Counted from the first letter of the stretch, positions 1 through 7,640 are shown. The stretch is 10,439 bases of DNA from Paracoccus sp. (in: a-proteobacteria) (GCA_018056045.1 JAGPGI010000061.1:1-10439), one strand, 5' to 3'. A program made the numbers and translations. Notes: a model not told the origin generated them from the letters alone.

Positions 1-2
1 CC

Positions 3-1403
3 ACCTTTACCTTCAGCCAGCTGGCCATCGTCATCCTGCGCGCCTGGACCCCGGTCACCGGCGGCATGAGCGGCATGTTCGGCCTGCCGCATCCGCCGGG
101 CTTTCTGGGCTTGGACTTCTCGGACCCTCGGCAATATTACTATCTGGTGCTGGCGGTGCTGGCGCTGGTCACGCTGCTTTATCACGCCTGCGCGCAATCG
201 ACGGTCTTCGGGCGCGGGCTGACCGTGCTGGGTCAGGACGAGGTGCTGGCCACCACGCTGGGCGTGCCCGCCACCCGCTACCGGCTGGCCGCCTTTGCCA
301 TCTCCAGCGCGGTCGGCGGCATCGGAGGCAGCTTCAGCGCGCATTTCATTCAGGGCGTCTCGCCCTCGGACATCGCGCCGATCGTTTCGGTCTTTATCGT
401 GGTCATGGTGCTGGCGGGCGGCACACGCACCATCGCCGGCCCCATTGTCGGCGCGATGATCCTGACGCTGGTGCCCGAATTGCTGCGCGTCAGCGCACAA
501 TGGTCGATGGTCTTTTATGGCTGCTTCCTGCTGCTTTACGTCTATCTGTTCCGCGACGGGCTGCTGCCGATCCTGAAATCCGCCGTCAGCCGGATCACCG
601 GGCAGACCGCTCAGGCCAGCGCCACGCCGCGGGTCGCCCGCCTGATGGCCGAGACGCAGGCCGCGCCTGACAAATCCCCCGCGCATGAGTTGCTGCGGCC
701 GATCATCTCGCTGTCGGATGTCAGCTGCCGCTTTGGCGCGCTGACGGTGTTGCAAGGGCTGAACTGGTCGATCCAGAACGGCTGCATCAACGGGCTGATC
801 GGGCCGAACGGCGCCGGCAAGACCACCTTTTTCAACGCGCTGACCGGCGTCGTCCCGGTCGCCGAGGGGACCGTGCTGTGGCATGGCACGCCCGTCACCG
901 CCACGCCCGACCAGATGGTGCGCCGCGGCCTTGCCCGCACCTTCCAGCATGCCCGCGTCTTCGAGGATCACAGCGTCGCCGATTCCGTGCTGCTGGCGGC
1001 GGAACTGTCGCGGCGGCCGGTCTCGGGCGCGCATCTGCGCTGGCTTCTGGACATGCTTGAGCTGGGCCCGGTGGCGCTGCGGCGCGGCCGCGAGCTGACG
1101 CATTTCCAGCGCCGGCTGACCTCGATCGCGATGGCGATGGCCAGCAACCCGGAACTCTTGCTGCTGGATGAGCCGCTGGCCGGTCTGGACGATACCGAAA
1201 CCCGGCGCCTGTCGGCGATCATCGCCCGGCTGCAAAGGGAAACCGGCAACACCGTCCTGCTGATCGAGCACAAGCTCAGCGAGGTGATGGAGCTGTGCAG
1301 CGCGCTGACCGTGCTGGATCACGGCCAGATCATCGCCCAGGGCACACCCGCGCAGATTTCCAAGGATCCGGTCGTTCTGGAGGCATATCTTGGCCATGAC
1401 TAA
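3..1403 (+). CDS. Branched-chain amino acid-type ABC transporter, fused permease (LivM) and ATPase (LivG), 5'-partial
   Basis: This protein forms part of a Liv-type importer: an inner-membrane permease half joined to a cytoplasmic ATPase. The frame is open to the left edge, and the 21 codons before the Met at 66 read like LivM (TFTFSQLAIVILR), so the true start lies outside the window. Numbering from that Met, residues 1-170 are the end of the permease: hydrophobic segments and a cytoplasmic coupling loop (GRGLTVLGQDEVLATTLGV). A linker at about 171-212 leads to the ATPase at 213-445. It has Walker A GPNGAGKT (246-253), Q-loop Gln294, Walker B LLLLDE (364-369) and switch His402. The signature is LTHFQ (344-348) where LivG proteins usually have LSYGQ or LAYGD, so the invariant Gly is Phe. 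The stretch between Q-loop and signature is also shorter than in E. coli LivG. The stop overlaps livF. Family assignment is firm; the transported substrate is unknown and need not be an amino acid. Confidence 0.93.
   Translation, partial: TFTFSQLAIVILRAWTPVTGGMSGMFGLPHPPGFLGLDFSDPRQYYYLVLAVLALVTLLYHACAQSTVFGRGLTVLGQDEVLATTLGVPATRYRLAAFAISSAVGGIGGSFSAHFIQGVSPSDIAPIVSVFIVVMVLAGGTRTIAGPIVGAMILTLVPELLRVSAQWSMVFYGCFLLLYVYLFRDGLLPILKSAVSRITGQTAQASATPRVARLMAETQAAPDKSPAHELLRPIISLSDVSCRFGALTVLQGLNWSIQNGCINGLIGPNGAGKTTFFNALTGVVPVAEGTVLWHGTPVTATPDQMVRRGLARTFQHARVFEDHSVADSVLLAAELSRRPVSGAHLRWLLDMLELGPVALRRGRELTHFQRRLTSIAMAMASNPELLLLDEPLAGLDDTETRRLSAIIARLQRETGNTVLLIEHKLSEVMELCSALTVLDHGQIIAQGTPAQISKDPVVLEAYLGHD
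1379..1383 (+). promoter_or_regulatory. Shine-Dalgarno GGAGG for the LivF-type gene
   Basis: GGAGG lies inside the end of the upstream fused gene. Its spacer is 6 bases to a TTG at 1390 and 12 bases to the ATG at 1396, both in the same frame. The spacing favours TTG and the codon favours ATG, so the N-terminus is uncertain by two residues. Confidence 0.5.
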
Positions 1404-2088
1404 GTCCCCGATCCTGTCGCTGCGCAATGTCGAAAGCCGCGTCCATGGCGCGGTCAAGCTCTCGGGCGTTTCGGTCGATGTCTATCCGGGCGAACTGGTC
1501 TCGATCCTGGGCGCCAATGGCGCGGGCAAGACCAGCCTGCTGGGCGTCGTCGCCGGGCTTTACCGCCCGACCTCGGGCGAGATCCTGCTGGACGGCCAGC
1601 CGATCACCGGCATGGCCCCGCACAGGATCGCCCGCATGGGCATCGGCATCGCGCCGCAGAACCATCCGATCTTTGGCTCGCTGACGGTCTCCGAGACGCT
1701 GGAGCTGCGGCCGCCGAATTACCGCGTCGACATCCTGTCGCTGTTTCCCAATCTGGCCGCGAAACGGTCCTATCGCGCGGCCAGCCTGTCGGGGGGCGAA
1801 CGTCAGATGCTGTCCATGGCACTGGCTTTGCAGGCCGATCCCAAGATCTGCATTCTGGACGAACCGTCATCGGGGCTGGCACCCAAGATCGTCGCGCAGG
1901 TGTTCCAGGCGGTCAAGGCGATGGTCGATGCCGGCATCACGGTGCTGATGGTCGAACAGAACGCGCGCGCCGCGCTCAAGATCGCCGACCGCGCCTATGT
2001 CATGGAACATGGAAAGATCATTGCCAGCGGCAAGGCATCGGACCTTGCCGACGACGACAAGATTCGCCGTGCATATCTCGGGGTTTAG
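1396..2088 (+). CDS. livF: Branched-chain amino acid-type ABC transporter ATP-binding protein (LivF-like)
   Basis: This is the second ATPase of the Liv-type importer, expected to pair with the LivG domain of the preceding fused protein. From the ATG it has 230 residues: Walker A GANGAGKT (39-46), Q-loop Gln88, an intact signature LSGGE (131-135), Walker B ICILDE (151-156) and VEQNA at 186-190. Gln188 occupies the usual switch-His position, which is normal for LivF. The stretch between Q-loop and signature is short compared with typical LivF. The start overlaps the upstream stop by eight bases (ATGACTAA), implying translational coupling. An in-frame TTG at 1390 would add two residues and has better ribosome-site spacing. 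The downstream aldehyde dehydrogenase begins 35 bases later. Confidence 0.92.
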   Translation: MTKSPILSLRNVESRVHGAVKLSGVSVDVYPGELVSILGANGAGKTSLLGVVAGLYRPTSGEILLDGQPITGMAPHRIARMGIGIAPQNHPIFGSLTVSETLELRPPNYRVDILSLFPNLAAKRSYRAASLSGGERQMLSMALALQADPKICILDEPSSGLAPKIVAQVFQAVKAMVDAGITVLMVEQNARAALKIADRAYVMEHGKIIASGKASDLADDDKIRRAYLGV

Positions 2089-2110
2089 CCCGCTCGTTAA
2101 CTGGACAAAC

Positions 2111-2122
2111 AGGGAGATCCCT
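2111..2122 (+). promoter_or_regulatory. Ribosome binding site of the aldehyde dehydrogenase, within a 5-bp inverted repeat
   Basis: AGGGAG (2111-2116) is the only good Shine-Dalgarno sequence here. It sits 7 bases before the TTG at 2124 and supports that non-ATG start. AGGGA (2111-2115) and TCCCT (2118-2122) are complementary, but the two-base spacer makes a stable hairpin doubtful unless the outer loop opens. Any role in limiting translation is speculation. Confidence 0.5.
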
Positions 2123-2123
2123 T

Positions 2124-3590
2124 TTGGAAAAGGCCTCAATTCAAGACATTCCGCATCTGTTCGACCTGTTCATCGACGGGCACTGGCAGCCCGGAACCGG
2201 CGGTCAGACGATGCTGATGATCGAGCCAAGCACGGGCACGCCGATCGGGACCATCGCCTGCGGGACCGCCAATGACATCGATCTGGCCGTGTGCAAGGCG
2301 CGCGAGACCTTTGAACAGACCTGGCGCAAGGTCGCCCCGGCCGAGCGCGGCCGGATGATGACGCGCCTGTCCCGGCTGATCCTTGAGCATGAGGACGAGC
2401 TGACCCAGCTGGAGGCCCGCGACACCGGCAAGCCCGTCTCGCAGGCGCGGCGCGACATCAAGGCGGCGGCGCGCTATTTCGAATATTACGCCGGCGCCTG
2501 CGACAAGATCCATGGCGAGATCATCCCCTATGAACCCGGCTATACCGTCATGGTCTTTCGCGAGCCGCTGGGGGTCACCGGGCATATCCTGCCCTGGAAC
2601 TATCCCGCGCAGCAATTCGGCCGCACCATCGGCCCGTCGCTGGCCGCCGGCAATACGGTGGTGCTGAAACCGGCCGAGGATGCCTGCCTGAGCATCCTGC
2701 GCATGACCCAGCTCAGCGAACAGGCGGGCTTTCCGCCGGGCACGATCAACGTGGTGCCGGGGCGCGGCAATGGCGCGGGCAGCGCACTGGCCGGCCATGC
2801 CGGGATCGATTTCATCTCTTTCACCGGCTCGCCCGAGGTGGGCACCAAGATCCAGGAACTGGCGGCGGCGAACCATATCGGCTGCACGCTGGAACTGGGC
2901 GGCAAGTCGCCGCAGATCATCTTTGACGACGCCGATCTGGACGCGGCCCTGGGCTGCGTCGTCTCGGGCATCCTGCAAAACACCGGGCAGACCTGCTCGG
3001 CCTCAAGCCGGGTGCTGGTTCAGGACGGCATCTTCGAGGAATTCCGGAAAGGTCTGGTCGAACGCTTTGCCGAGGTCTCGTTCGGGCATCACGACCGCGA
3101 CCTGCAATGCGGCCCGCTGATCAGCCGAAAGCAGCGCGACCGGGTGGCCGAACTGACCAATGCCGCCATCGAGGACGGCGTGCCGGTGATGTTCCGTGTC
3201 TCGGAACCCGCCAACCTGCCCGAGGGCGGTTTCTACTTTGCGCCGATCATCTTCGGCCCCATCGACCGATCCGCCAAGATCGCCCGCGAAGAGGTATTCG
3301 GCCCGGTGCTGGTGGTCCTGCGCTTCAGCGACGAGGCCGATGCCGTGGCGTTGGCCAATGGCACCGAATACGGGCTGATCGCCGCCGTCTGGAGCCGCGA
3401 TGCCGATCGCCTGACCCGCGTCGCGCGCGAAATGCGCTGCGGGCAGGTCTTCATGAACAATTACGGCGCCGGCGGCGGGGTCGAACTGCCCTTTGGCGGC
3501 GTCAAGCGCAGCGGGCATGGCCGGGAAAAGGGCATGGAGGCGATCCATGAATTCACCGCCGTGAAAACCATCGTGCACCGGCACGGCTAG
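2124..3590 (+). CDS. NAD(P)-dependent aldehyde dehydrogenase
   Basis: This soluble enzyme of the aldehyde dehydrogenase superfamily oxidises an aldehyde to its carboxylic acid. At 488 residues it is of normal length, and the catalytic parts are all present: Asn159 in PWNY, cofactor-binding Lys182 in LKPAE, the GSPEVG turn (235-240), general base Glu257 in LELGG, nucleophile Cys291 in NTGQTC, and the cofactor-ribose Glu390 in EEVFGP. The TTG start is chosen from the Shine-Dalgarno sequence at 2111-2116 and because the reading begins properly before the conserved LFIDGHW segment; the first in-frame ATG (codon 30) would remove it. The sequence resembles betaine-aldehyde and gamma-aminobutyraldehyde-type dehydrogenases, but I cannot name the substrate. 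With the GMC oxidoreductase downstream, it is a natural second step of alcohol oxidation. Confidence 0.94.
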   Translation: MEKASIQDIPHLFDLFIDGHWQPGTGGQTMLMIEPSTGTPIGTIACGTANDIDLAVCKARETFEQTWRKVAPAERGRMMTRLSRLILEHEDELTQLEARDTGKPVSQARRDIKAAARYFEYYAGACDKIHGEIIPYEPGYTVMVFREPLGVTGHILPWNYPAQQFGRTIGPSLAAGNTVVLKPAEDACLSILRMTQLSEQAGFPPGTINVVPGRGNGAGSALAGHAGIDFISFTGSPEVGTKIQELAAANHIGCTLELGGKSPQIIFDDADLDAALGCVVSGILQNTGQTCSASSRVLVQDGIFEEFRKGLVERFAEVSFGHHDRDLQCGPLISRKQRDRVAELTNAAIEDGVPVMFRVSEPANLPEGGFYFAPIIFGPIDRSAKIAREEVFGPVLVVLRFSDEADAVALANGTEYGLIAAVWSRDADRLTRVAREMRCGQVFMNNYGAGGGVELPFGGVKRSGHGREKGMEAIHEFTAVKTIVHRHG

Positions 3591-3604
3591 GGATGGGGGA
3601 AAAG

Positions 3605-4141
3605 ATGCGGTTTCTGGACAATAGCGACAAGGACAGCCTGCAACCGCAGCCGGGCGCACATCTGCATGCCATGCGGGCATCGCGCGAGGCGGGGCCGGAC
3701 CCCGAATACCGGATGCAGGCCGGACGCGGCTTTGATGCGCTCAAACACGCGCTGACGCTGTTGACCGGCACGCTGCTGCTGGATCTGGTCAAGGCCGAGC
3801 GGACCGTGGCCGACCGTGCGCTGACCGAAAAGGCGGCGGAGTCGGTTGCCGAGGCCCGCGCCGCCATCCTGTCCTGCAAGCCGCGCGACGAGGTTGCCCG
3901 CCACCACCTGCATCACCTGCGCCGCGCGCTGGAACAGGTCGACGAGATCACCGGCTGGGCCGGGCGGCAGGCCGACCTGATCCAGTCCGACCGCTCGACC
4001 GCGTTCAGCGACGCCATCCGGGCGGCATGGGACGAGCTGAAAAAGCTCGATGGCCTGATGCAGGGCTTTCAGATGATCGATCTTGGCCAAAGCTGCTGCG
4101 CCTATCACGACCGGCTGATCCGGCAAATCGCGCAGAACTGA
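3605..4141 (+). CDS. Unrecognised small helical protein encoded in the catabolic operon
   Basis: I do not recognise this family. From the ATG at 3605 it has 178 residues; the earlier in-frame ATG at 3593 would add four but has its AGGG directly against the codon, whereas GGGGGA (3595-3600) suits 3605. No signal peptide is visible. After a polar N-terminus (1-40) the chain looks mostly alpha-helical, with one hydrophobic helix (about 44-63, ALKHALTLLTGTLLLDLVKA) and charged helices at about 65-90, 95-118 and 132-160. Notable residues are Cys91, the HHLHH cluster at 100-104, and Cys164-Cys165 near the C-terminus in SCCAYH. These might bind a metal or haem, or sense redox state, but no known binding motif is evident. 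It starts 14 bases after the aldehyde dehydrogenase stop and is followed by the lactonase-type gene, so it likely shares their transcript. GC content and base use match its neighbours. Confidence 0.8.
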   Translation: MRFLDNSDKDSLQPQPGAHLHAMRASREAGPDPEYRMQAGRGFDALKHALTLLTGTLLLDLVKAERTVADRALTEKAAESVAEARAAILSCKPRDEVARHHLHHLRRALEQVDEITGWAGRQADLIQSDRSTAFSDAIRAAWDELKKLDGLMQGFQMIDLGQSCCAYHDRLIRQIAQN

Positions 4142-4166
4142 CAGAATACAAGGGAGGAGAAGAGAA

Positions 4167-5051
4167 ATGGGCGAATATTCGATTCACGTCCTGGAATATA
4201 GCTACATCCCCGAGCACCCCAAAAGCGCGGTGATGTATGGCCAGCACAATCAGGGCACGCTGAAGCTGCCCTTCAGCTATATCCTGATCCGCGGCAAGGA
4301 TACGGTCGCGCTGGTCGATGTCGGCCATAACAATGCCGAACATGGCGCGGTGCTGACGCGGGACTACAATATCCAGAACTGGCACGGCCCGGACGAGGTT
4401 CTGGCCCCCTTTGGGCTGACCCCGGCCGATGTGCAGCATGTCTTCATCACCCATGCCCATTTCGACCATATGGGCGGCATTGCGCTGTTTCCGAACGCGA
4501 CCTTCTACCTGCAGGAAAAAGAGCTTTCGAACTGGGTCTGGACGATGTCGCTGGACCGCCGCTTTCGCTGGCTGCTGGGGGCGATGGACCCCTCGGACAT
4601 CCTGCGGGCGGTCGATCTGGCGCGCATGGGGCGTCTGGTCTGCGCCAGGGGGGCGATGGAAAACGTCCTGCCGGGCATCGACCTGATCCCTGCCTACGAC
4701 ACCCATACCGCCGGTTCGCAATATGTCGTGGTGCGCAACGACGCCAAGTCGCCATCCTCGGATGCCTGGGTGCTGGCGGGCGATCTGATTTACCAGTTTG
4801 ACAACCTTGATGGTGGCACGCCCGACGATCCCTATTATCATCCCGTCGGCCTTGCGAATGGCAGCCAGGAAAAAATGGTCTTTGCGATTCATGACATGAT
4901 AAATGCGGCGGGCGGCGACACGGCGCGGGTCATTCCCGGCCATGAACAGCGCCTGATCCAGCGCTTCCCGTGGCGGCCGGGCGTCGCCGGGCTGCAGATC
5001 GTCGAGCTGAGCGTGGGCAGGGACCACCAAAGCATCGTCTCGGGCGCCTGA
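4167..5051 (+). CDS. Metallo-beta-lactamase-fold hydrolase, N-acyl homoserine lactonase type
   Basis: This is a probable di-zinc hydrolase that opens a lactone ring; it has no signal peptide and should act in the cytoplasm. Of 294 residues, the metal-site set is complete: HAHFDH at 96-101 (His96, His98, Asp100, His101), His180 in DTHTAGSQ, Asp206 in AGDLIY and His259 in PGHE. Tyr209, three residues after the bridging Asp, matches the spacing of the substrate-contacting Tyr194 after Asp191 in the AHL lactonase AiiA. It is somewhat longer than AiiA or AttM, with an added helical stretch at about 120-160. The start is fixed by AGGGAGGAG (4151-4159), 7 bases upstream. The operon context of oxidoreductases and an importer favours a catabolic lactone over quorum-signal quenching. 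The fold and metal site are certain; the substrate is inferred. Confidence 0.9.
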   Translation: MGEYSIHVLEYSYIPEHPKSAVMYGQHNQGTLKLPFSYILIRGKDTVALVDVGHNNAEHGAVLTRDYNIQNWHGPDEVLAPFGLTPADVQHVFITHAHFDHMGGIALFPNATFYLQEKELSNWVWTMSLDRRFRWLLGAMDPSDILRAVDLARMGRLVCARGAMENVLPGIDLIPAYDTHTAGSQYVVVRNDAKSPSSDAWVLAGDLIYQFDNLDGGTPDDPYYHPVGLANGSQEKMVFAIHDMINAAGGDTARVIPGHEQRLIQRFPWRPGVAGLQIVELSVGRDHQSIVSGA

Positions 5052-5065
5052 GGGGGGAACGTCGC

Positions 5066-6697
5066 ATGAGCCAGATCGAGGAAACGGATATCGTTATCGT
5101 GGGTGCGGGCGCGGCCGGATCGGTCGTCGCCGGGCGCCTCTCCGAGACGCCGGGGCTGAAGGTCACCGTCATCGAGGCCGGGCGGGATGACCTGCATCCC
5201 TTCATCCATATCCCCGCCGGCTTCATCAAGATGATCTTCAACCAGAACTACATCTGGCCCTTCAAGACCGAGCCCGCCGCGAACACCCGCGACCGCGAGA
5301 TCAACGTGCTGCAAGGCCGGGTCGTGGGCGGCTCGGGTTCGTTGAACGGGCTGATCTACAACCGGGGCCAGCCGGGCGATTTCGACGGCTGGGCGCAGAT
5401 GGGCAACCGGGGCTGGGACTATGCCTCGGTTCTGCCCTATTTCCGCCGTTCGGAAACCTTTGACGGCGCCGGCGACCCCGAGGCGCGCGGCAAGGACGGC
5501 CCGCTGCAGATCTCGGAACTGAAATGGAAGCACGAGATCTGCGAGGCCTTCCTGCAAGGCGCGGGCGAACTGGGCCTGCCCCGCACCCGCGACTATAACG
5601 GCGGCGATCAGGAAGGCGTCGGATATTTCCAGCGCATCATCCGGGGGCGGCGGCGGATTTCCTCGGCCCGGGCCTATCTCAAGCCGGCGTTGCGGCGCGA
5701 CAACCTGCGGCTGGTCACCCGCGCCGTGGTGGCGAAAATCCTGTTCGAAGGGCGGCGCGCGGTTGGCGTCGAATACATCGCCGACGAAGGCCGGGGCGAA
5801 CGGCGGGTGATCCGCGCGCGCCGGCAGGTGGTGCTGTGCAGCGGCACGGTGAACACCCCGCGCCTGTTGCAGCTGTCGGGGATCGGTCTGCCCGACGATC
5901 TGGCCGCGATCGGCGTCCCGGTCCTGCATGACCTGCCCGGCGTCGGCCGCAACCTGCGCGACCATTATTCGGTGCGGGTGGTGGCGCGGGCGCGCAATTC
6001 GGTGACCATCAACGAGCTGGCGCGGCCGCCCCGGCTTTGGGGGCATCAGCTGCGCTGGCTGTTCAACCGGCCGTCGATCATCACGCTCAGCCCGTCGCTG
6101 GTGCATATCTTTGCCCGCTCGCGCGAGGGGCTGGACGCGCCCGACCTGCAAGGCGTCTTTTCGCCCGCCAGCTACAAGGCCGGATTCGTCAGCATGCTGG
6201 ACGATTATCCCGGCCTGACCTGCGGCTTCTGGGCGCACAAGCCGCAAAGCACCGGCCATGTCCGGGCGCTGTCGCAAGACCCGATGGCCCTGCCGCTGGT
6301 GCAGCCGAATTATCTTTCCGCGCAGGAGGATACCGACACGCTGGTGCGCGGCATCAAGCTGGCGCGGCGGCTGATCCAGACCGGGCCGATGGCGCGCTTT
6401 TTCGATCACGAGCAACTGCCCGGCAAGGATGTCCAGCGTGATGACGAGCTGGAGGGCTTTGCCCGCCAATACGGCGTCTCGTCCTGGCACCTGATCGGCA
6501 CCGCCAGAATGGGCCCGGCCACGGACCCCGGCGCCGTCGTCGATGACCGGCTGCGGGTCCATGGCATCGAGGGGCTGCGCGTCGTCGATGCCTCGGTCAT
6601 GCCGACCAGCCCCTCGGCCAATACCTTTGCCGCCACGATCATGATCGCCGAAAAGGCATCCGACATGATCGCCAGCGACCTTGCGGGGGCAAGCTAG
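5066..6697 (+). CDS. GMC-family FAD-dependent alcohol dehydrogenase/oxidase
   Basis: This flavoprotein of the glucose-methanol-choline family is expected to oxidise an alcohol to an aldehyde or ketone. It has 543 residues, a usual length. The N-terminal Rossmann motif GAGAAG (13-18) binds FAD, followed by Glu37 of VIEAGR. GMC signature 1 is at 84-100 (GRVVGGSGSLNG; the more common form is GGSSS.NG), signature 2 at 259-273 (SGTVNTPRLLQLSGIG), and the C-terminal active site has His475 in SSWHLIGTARMG with Asn519 in PSANTF, the usual His/Asn pair. No signal peptide is visible, so it is probably cytoplasmic. The start at 5066 is supported by AGGGGGGA (5051-5058), which overlaps the preceding stop. 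A longer reading from 4970 would lie inside the lactonase gene and has an Arg-rich, unnatural extension. Choline dehydrogenase-like in family, but the neighbouring dehydrogenase is not clearly BetB, so choline is not assumed. Confidence 0.94.
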   Translation: MSQIEETDIVIVGAGAAGSVVAGRLSETPGLKVTVIEAGRDDLHPFIHIPAGFIKMIFNQNYIWPFKTEPAANTRDREINVLQGRVVGGSGSLNGLIYNRGQPGDFDGWAQMGNRGWDYASVLPYFRRSETFDGAGDPEARGKDGPLQISELKWKHEICEAFLQGAGELGLPRTRDYNGGDQEGVGYFQRIIRGRRRISSARAYLKPALRRDNLRLVTRAVVAKILFEGRRAVGVEYIADEGRGERRVIRARRQVVLCSGTVNTPRLLQLSGIGLPDDLAAIGVPVLHDLPGVGRNLRDHYSVRVVARARNSVTINELARPPRLWGHQLRWLFNRPSIITLSPSLVHIFARSREGLDAPDLQGVFSPASYKAGFVSMLDDYPGLTCGFWAHKPQSTGHVRALSQDPMALPLVQPNYLSAQEDTDTLVRGIKLARRLIQTGPMARFFDHEQLPGKDVQRDDELEGFARQYGVSSWHLIGTARMGPATDPGAVVDDRLRVHGIEGLRVVDASVMPTSPSANTFAATIMIAEKASDMIASDLAGAS

Positions 6698-6706
6698 GGA
6701 TCACGC

Positions 6707-7639
6707 ATGGCAGAATGGCGCAGCCTCGGCCTGGATTTCGTGACGCTCCGCGTGTTCAAGGCGGCGGTCGAGGAGCAAAGCTTCATCGGCGCGGCCGAAC
6801 GCGAGCATCTGGCCGCCTCGGCCATCTCGCGCCGCATCGCCGAGATGGAGGCGCGGCTGGGGATCGAGCTTTTGCGCCGCCATGACCGGGGCGTCGAGCC
6901 GACGCAGGCCGGACGCGTCCTGATGCGGCATCTGGAATCGCTGTTCGACATCGTCGCGGTGACGCTGAGCGATCTGGAATCGCTGACGCAGGGCAAGACC
7001 GGCGAGGTCCGGCTTGTCGCCAGCATTTCCATGATCACCTCGATCTTTCCCAAGCTTCTGGGCCAGATCCGCAGTTGCCACCCTGATCTGGACCTGCGGC
7101 TGGAACAGGGCAACAGCGAGGATATTCTGGTCAGCCTCAATCGCGGCACGGCCGATATCGGCTTTGTCTCGGGCGTGGCCGCACCCGAGGACATGACCTC
7201 ATACGAATTTCTGGTCGAGCCGCTTGAGGTGGTGCTGTCGCCCGCCCACCCCCTTGCCACGCGCGGCGCGGGGCTGGCCTTTGCCGATCTGGACCGCTGC
7301 GACTATGTGGCCTTGCGCGACAATCTGGCCTTGCAGCACCTGATCTCGCGCAAGGCGGTGGGCACGGGGGTCGAACTGCGCACGACCGTGGTCGTCGATG
7401 GCTTCGATTCCCTGGCCAAATATGTCGATGTCGGCATGGGCATCGCGATCATGCCGAAATTCCATGCCGATGCGGCCCGCGCCACCTATGACGTCATCGC
7501 CCTGCCCCTGCTTGAGGACTGGGCGGTGCGCACCACCTATATCTGCGTCAAGTCGGTCTCGGGCCTCGGGCCAGCGGCCAAGCTGGTGCTTGAGGCGCTG
7601 CTGGCGCAACGCAGATGGCAGCAATCCGAGGAACCCTGA
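6707..7639 (+). CDS. LysR-type transcriptional regulator
   Basis: This is a DNA-binding regulator of the LysR family, 310 residues. The N-terminal winged helix-turn-helix spans about 10-69 (FVTLRVFKAAVEEQSF, then AASAISRRIAEMEARLG and the wing ending in PTQAGR). A linker helix runs to about 90, and a periplasmic-binding-protein-like effector domain fills 95-300. The ribosome site AGGGA (6696-6700) overlaps the GMC stop codon, and the gene begins nine bases after it. It therefore reads in the same direction as the enzymes, inside the operon, instead of divergently as many LysR genes do. It probably controls this cluster in response to the substrate or an intermediate, acting at a promoter that lies outside the window. 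That role is inferred from position. Confidence 0.93.
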   Translation: MAEWRSLGLDFVTLRVFKAAVEEQSFIGAAEREHLAASAISRRIAEMEARLGIELLRRHDRGVEPTQAGRVLMRHLESLFDIVAVTLSDLESLTQGKTGEVRLVASISMITSIFPKLLGQIRSCHPDLDLRLEQGNSEDILVSLNRGTADIGFVSGVAAPEDMTSYEFLVEPLEVVLSPAHPLATRGAGLAFADLDRCDYVALRDNLALQHLISRKAVGTGVELRTTVVVDGFDSLAKYVDVGMGIAIMPKFHADAARATYDVIALPLLEDWAVRTTYICVKSVSGLGPAAKLVLEALLAQRRWQQSEEP

Positions 7640-7640
7640 C

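Noticed and set aside
2136..2978. Antisense 280-codon open frame opposite the aldehyde dehydrogenase gene
   Set aside because: Same shadow effect; no recognisable motif, and it lies wholly within a well-supported gene.
4970..5065. Longer N-terminus for the GMC protein
   Set aside because: The extension overlaps the lactonase gene, is Arg-rich, and precedes a perfect ribosome site plus ATG at 5066 directly before the FAD-binding motif.
4889..6562. Antisense 557-codon open frame opposite the GMC oxidoreductase gene
   Set aside because: GC-rich codon use opens antisense frames. The translation is rich in Arg, Ala, Gln, His and Asp with no domain, while the plus-strand gene has all family motifs.
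2124..6697. Choline-to-betaine (betBA) operon
   Set aside because: An aldehyde dehydrogenase and a GMC enzyme co-occur, but a lactonase and an unknown gene separate them, and the aldehyde dehydrogenase motif NTGQTCSASS differs from the BetB form I recall.
7398..7640. Longer N-terminus for the HMG-CoA lyase
   Set aside because: It lies within the LysR gene out of frame; the ATG at 7641 has GAGGAA at the right distance and gives the family's normal length.
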